Assembly: GCA_947505565.1 (NCBI GenBank)
Contig: CANNLB010000194.1
Coordinates: forward strand, 1-6,099
DNA from: Acidobacteriota bacterium
GTDB taxonomy: Bacteria > Acidobacteriota > Terriglobia > Bryobacterales > Bryobacteraceae
Direction: 5' to 3'
Length of the DNA stretch: 6,099 nucleotides
Shown here: piece by piece, positions 5,201 through 6,099 of the stretch
How positions within the stretch are numbered: position 1 is the first letter of the stretch
Layout of the letters: the number at the start of each line of letters is the position of its first letter
Made by a program: the position numbers and the translations under genes
The notes under the pieces: model-generated
Told to the model about the DNA's origin: nothing
The model's database searches: none
What the model saw: only the letters and a program-made list of their open reading frames with translations

Positions 5201-6099
5201 GAATGTTTTAATTGTGGCATTCCGCGGAGGGCTTTGCGGTAGGGTTCCTCAACAAATCTATCGGCTACGAGGGAGCCGAGGAGGCTGACGGCGAAACAGA
5301 GGACGACGAACTCCCCGGAATCGGGGGAGAAGCGGAAGGTAGCGGCATTGAGCGCCATGCCCCAGGGCCAGAGAGGCAGATGGAGGAGATAGAGCGAGTA
5401 GCTGGCTTCCCCGAGGTGGACCATCGGTTTGTTGCCGAGCCAACCGTCGTTGGCAGCTAGGCCCCTGACGAGGCCGACGTAGGGCAGCAATAAGAGCCCT
5501 TCCCAGGTTCCTACCCATCCGAGGATGGCGACGATTGCCGCCGTCGAAACGCCCGTCAGCCTACCCCATTTTTGTCGGAGGAGGTAGCCGGCGATGCCGG
5601 CGGCGAAGGAGGGGAGATGGCAGAGGGGGTTGTAAGAGTTCCAGGGCGTGAGGACGAAAGCGGCGATGGCAGCCAACGCCAGGACGGCGGCGGCGCGGCC
5701 ACGGACGGCGGGGGCTAAGACGGGGAAAGCTAGATAGAGGAAGGCTTCGACGGAGAGGGACCAGGCGGCGGAATTGATGGCTAGAGAGGTTTCGGGCCAC
5801 CAGGCCTGGGTCAAGGTGACGGCGGTACCGGCCGCCCAGAGGACTTCGAGAAAGGTGAGGGGGGCGGTGGTCAGGTAGGCCTGGGCGACGAGGATCAGGG
5901 AAAGGGCGTAGATGGGATAGATGCGGGCGAAGCGGGCGGACCAGAAGCCCTTCATGGTGCCCTTCATGGTGCCGTCCGGCAGGAGGTAGGTTTTGGCGAG
6001 GACGAAGCCGGAAAGGACGAAGAAGCCGGTGACCGCGGAATCGCCCACGGCGACGAGATTGAGCCAAGGCTCCGGCCCGGGCATGGAGCGGCCCTTGGT
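5197..6099 (-). CDS. Acyltransferase-3 family membrane protein (N-terminus missing)
   Basis: The frame is open to the window edge, giving 300 residues that begin TKGRSMPG. The ATG at 6084 is unlikely to be the real start, because the family normally begins with about 50 more residues holding the first helix and the conserved catalytic-region histidine. Visible family marks are GFFVLSGFVLA (25-35), RFARIYPIY (56-64), AWSLSVEAFLYLAFP (112-126), GEASYSLYLLH (230-240) and EEPYRK (284-289) after the last helix. There are about eight or nine hydrophobic segments. Members (OafA/WecH type) move acetyl or other acyl groups onto surface polysaccharides, lipid A-like glycolipids or other envelope molecules from the inner membrane. 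The acceptor is not readable. It overlaps the permease start by ATGA and is the first visible gene of the operon, whose promoter lies outside the window. A 12-bp tandem duplication gives TMKGTMKG at residues 44-51. Confidence 0.92.
   Translation of the reverse strand, partial: TKGRSMPGPEPWLNLVAVGDSAVTGFFVLSGFVLAKTYLLPDGTMKGTMKGFWSARFARIYPIYALSLILVAQAYLTTAPLTFLEVLWAAGTAVTLTQAWWPETSLAINSAAWSLSVEAFLYLAFPVLAPAVRGRAAAVLALAAIAAFVLTPWNSYNPLCHLPSFAAGIAGYLLRQKWGRLTGVSTAAIVAILGWVGTWEGLLLLPYVGLVRGLAANDGWLGNKPMVHLGEASYSLYLLHLPLWPWGMALNAATFRFSPDSGEFVVLCFAVSLLGSLVADRFVEEPYRKALRGMPQLKHS
5948..5971. repeat. 12-bp perfect tandem duplication (2 copies)
   Basis: The unit CCCTTCATGGTG occurs twice with no spacer, at 5948-5959 and 5960-5971. 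It is in frame within the acyltransferase gene and duplicates the residues TMKG in the loop after the GFFVLSGF helix and just before the conserved RFARIYP motif. It looks like a recent slippage duplication, because the two copies are identical. Confidence 0.9.

Noticed and set aside
5561..6067. 168-residue minus-strand open frame inside the acyltransferase
   Set aside because: It is an Arg/Pro-rich composition typical of a shifted frame of a GC-rich gene; the acyltransferase frame has all the family motifs.
6084..6084. ATG at 6084 as the true acyltransferase start
   Set aside because: The frame is open to the window edge, and the family's first helix with its conserved histidine would be missing; the gene most likely continues outside.
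1..6099. CRISPR array, tRNA/rRNA gene, insertion sequence, prophage or defence genes
   Set aside because: No spaced repeats, tRNA-like folds, transposase or phage/defence motifs were seen; almost every base is covered by the seven ordinary protein genes.

Overview
The window is a very compact stretch of bacterial chromosome with seven protein genes. Six of them are complete or nearly so, and the first is only a C-terminal end. I see no RNA gene, CRISPR array, insertion sequence, attachment site or origin. The gene set points to the Acidobacteriota, most likely a Solibacter/Bryobacter-like member. The indicators are the end of an acidobacterial VWFA-related protein, a Tat-signal Gfo/Idh/MocA oxidoreductase, a DUF1080 (3-keto-disaccharide hydrolase family) protein with a signal peptide, moderately high GC, and few Shine-Dalgarno sites. 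This placement is inference from family content, not a database result.

Layout. (1) Bases 2-151, plus strand: C-terminal 49 residues of a VWFA-related protein. (2) Bases 148-1485, minus strand: an exported Gfo/Idh/MocA oxidoreductase whose stop codon overlaps that of gene 1. (3) Bases 1514-3324, plus strand: a tight three-gene operon of a 76-residue Sm/Hfq-like protein, a SuhB-type inositol monophosphatase (3 nt later) and a crotonase-family protein (ATGA overlap). Only 28 bp separate its first start codon from the divergent oxidoreductase start. (4) Bases 3311-6099, minus strand: a second tight operon read leftward. It holds an acyltransferase-3 membrane protein (N-terminus outside the window), a PuuP-like APC amine/amino-acid permease (ATGA overlap) and a secreted DUF1080 protein (9 nt gap, same frame). 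The last gene converges on the crotonase with a 14-bp overlap of coding sequence.

How the genes may work together. The plus-strand operon joins a putative RNA-binding Sm-fold protein to SuhB, a family that in E. coli also acts in transcription antitermination, and to a crotonase that lacks both classical hydratase glutamates. The two exported minus-strand proteins, Gfo/Idh/MocA and DUF1080, belong to families linked to oxidation and cleavage of sugars through 3-keto intermediates. They are not in one operon here, so a shared pathway is only a hypothesis. The most notable items are the divergent Hfq-like gene with its SuhB partner, the crotonase active-site changes, and the single stop codon separating permease and DUF1080 in one reading frame, where the positive charges missing from the DUF1080 signal peptide lie just upstream of that stop.
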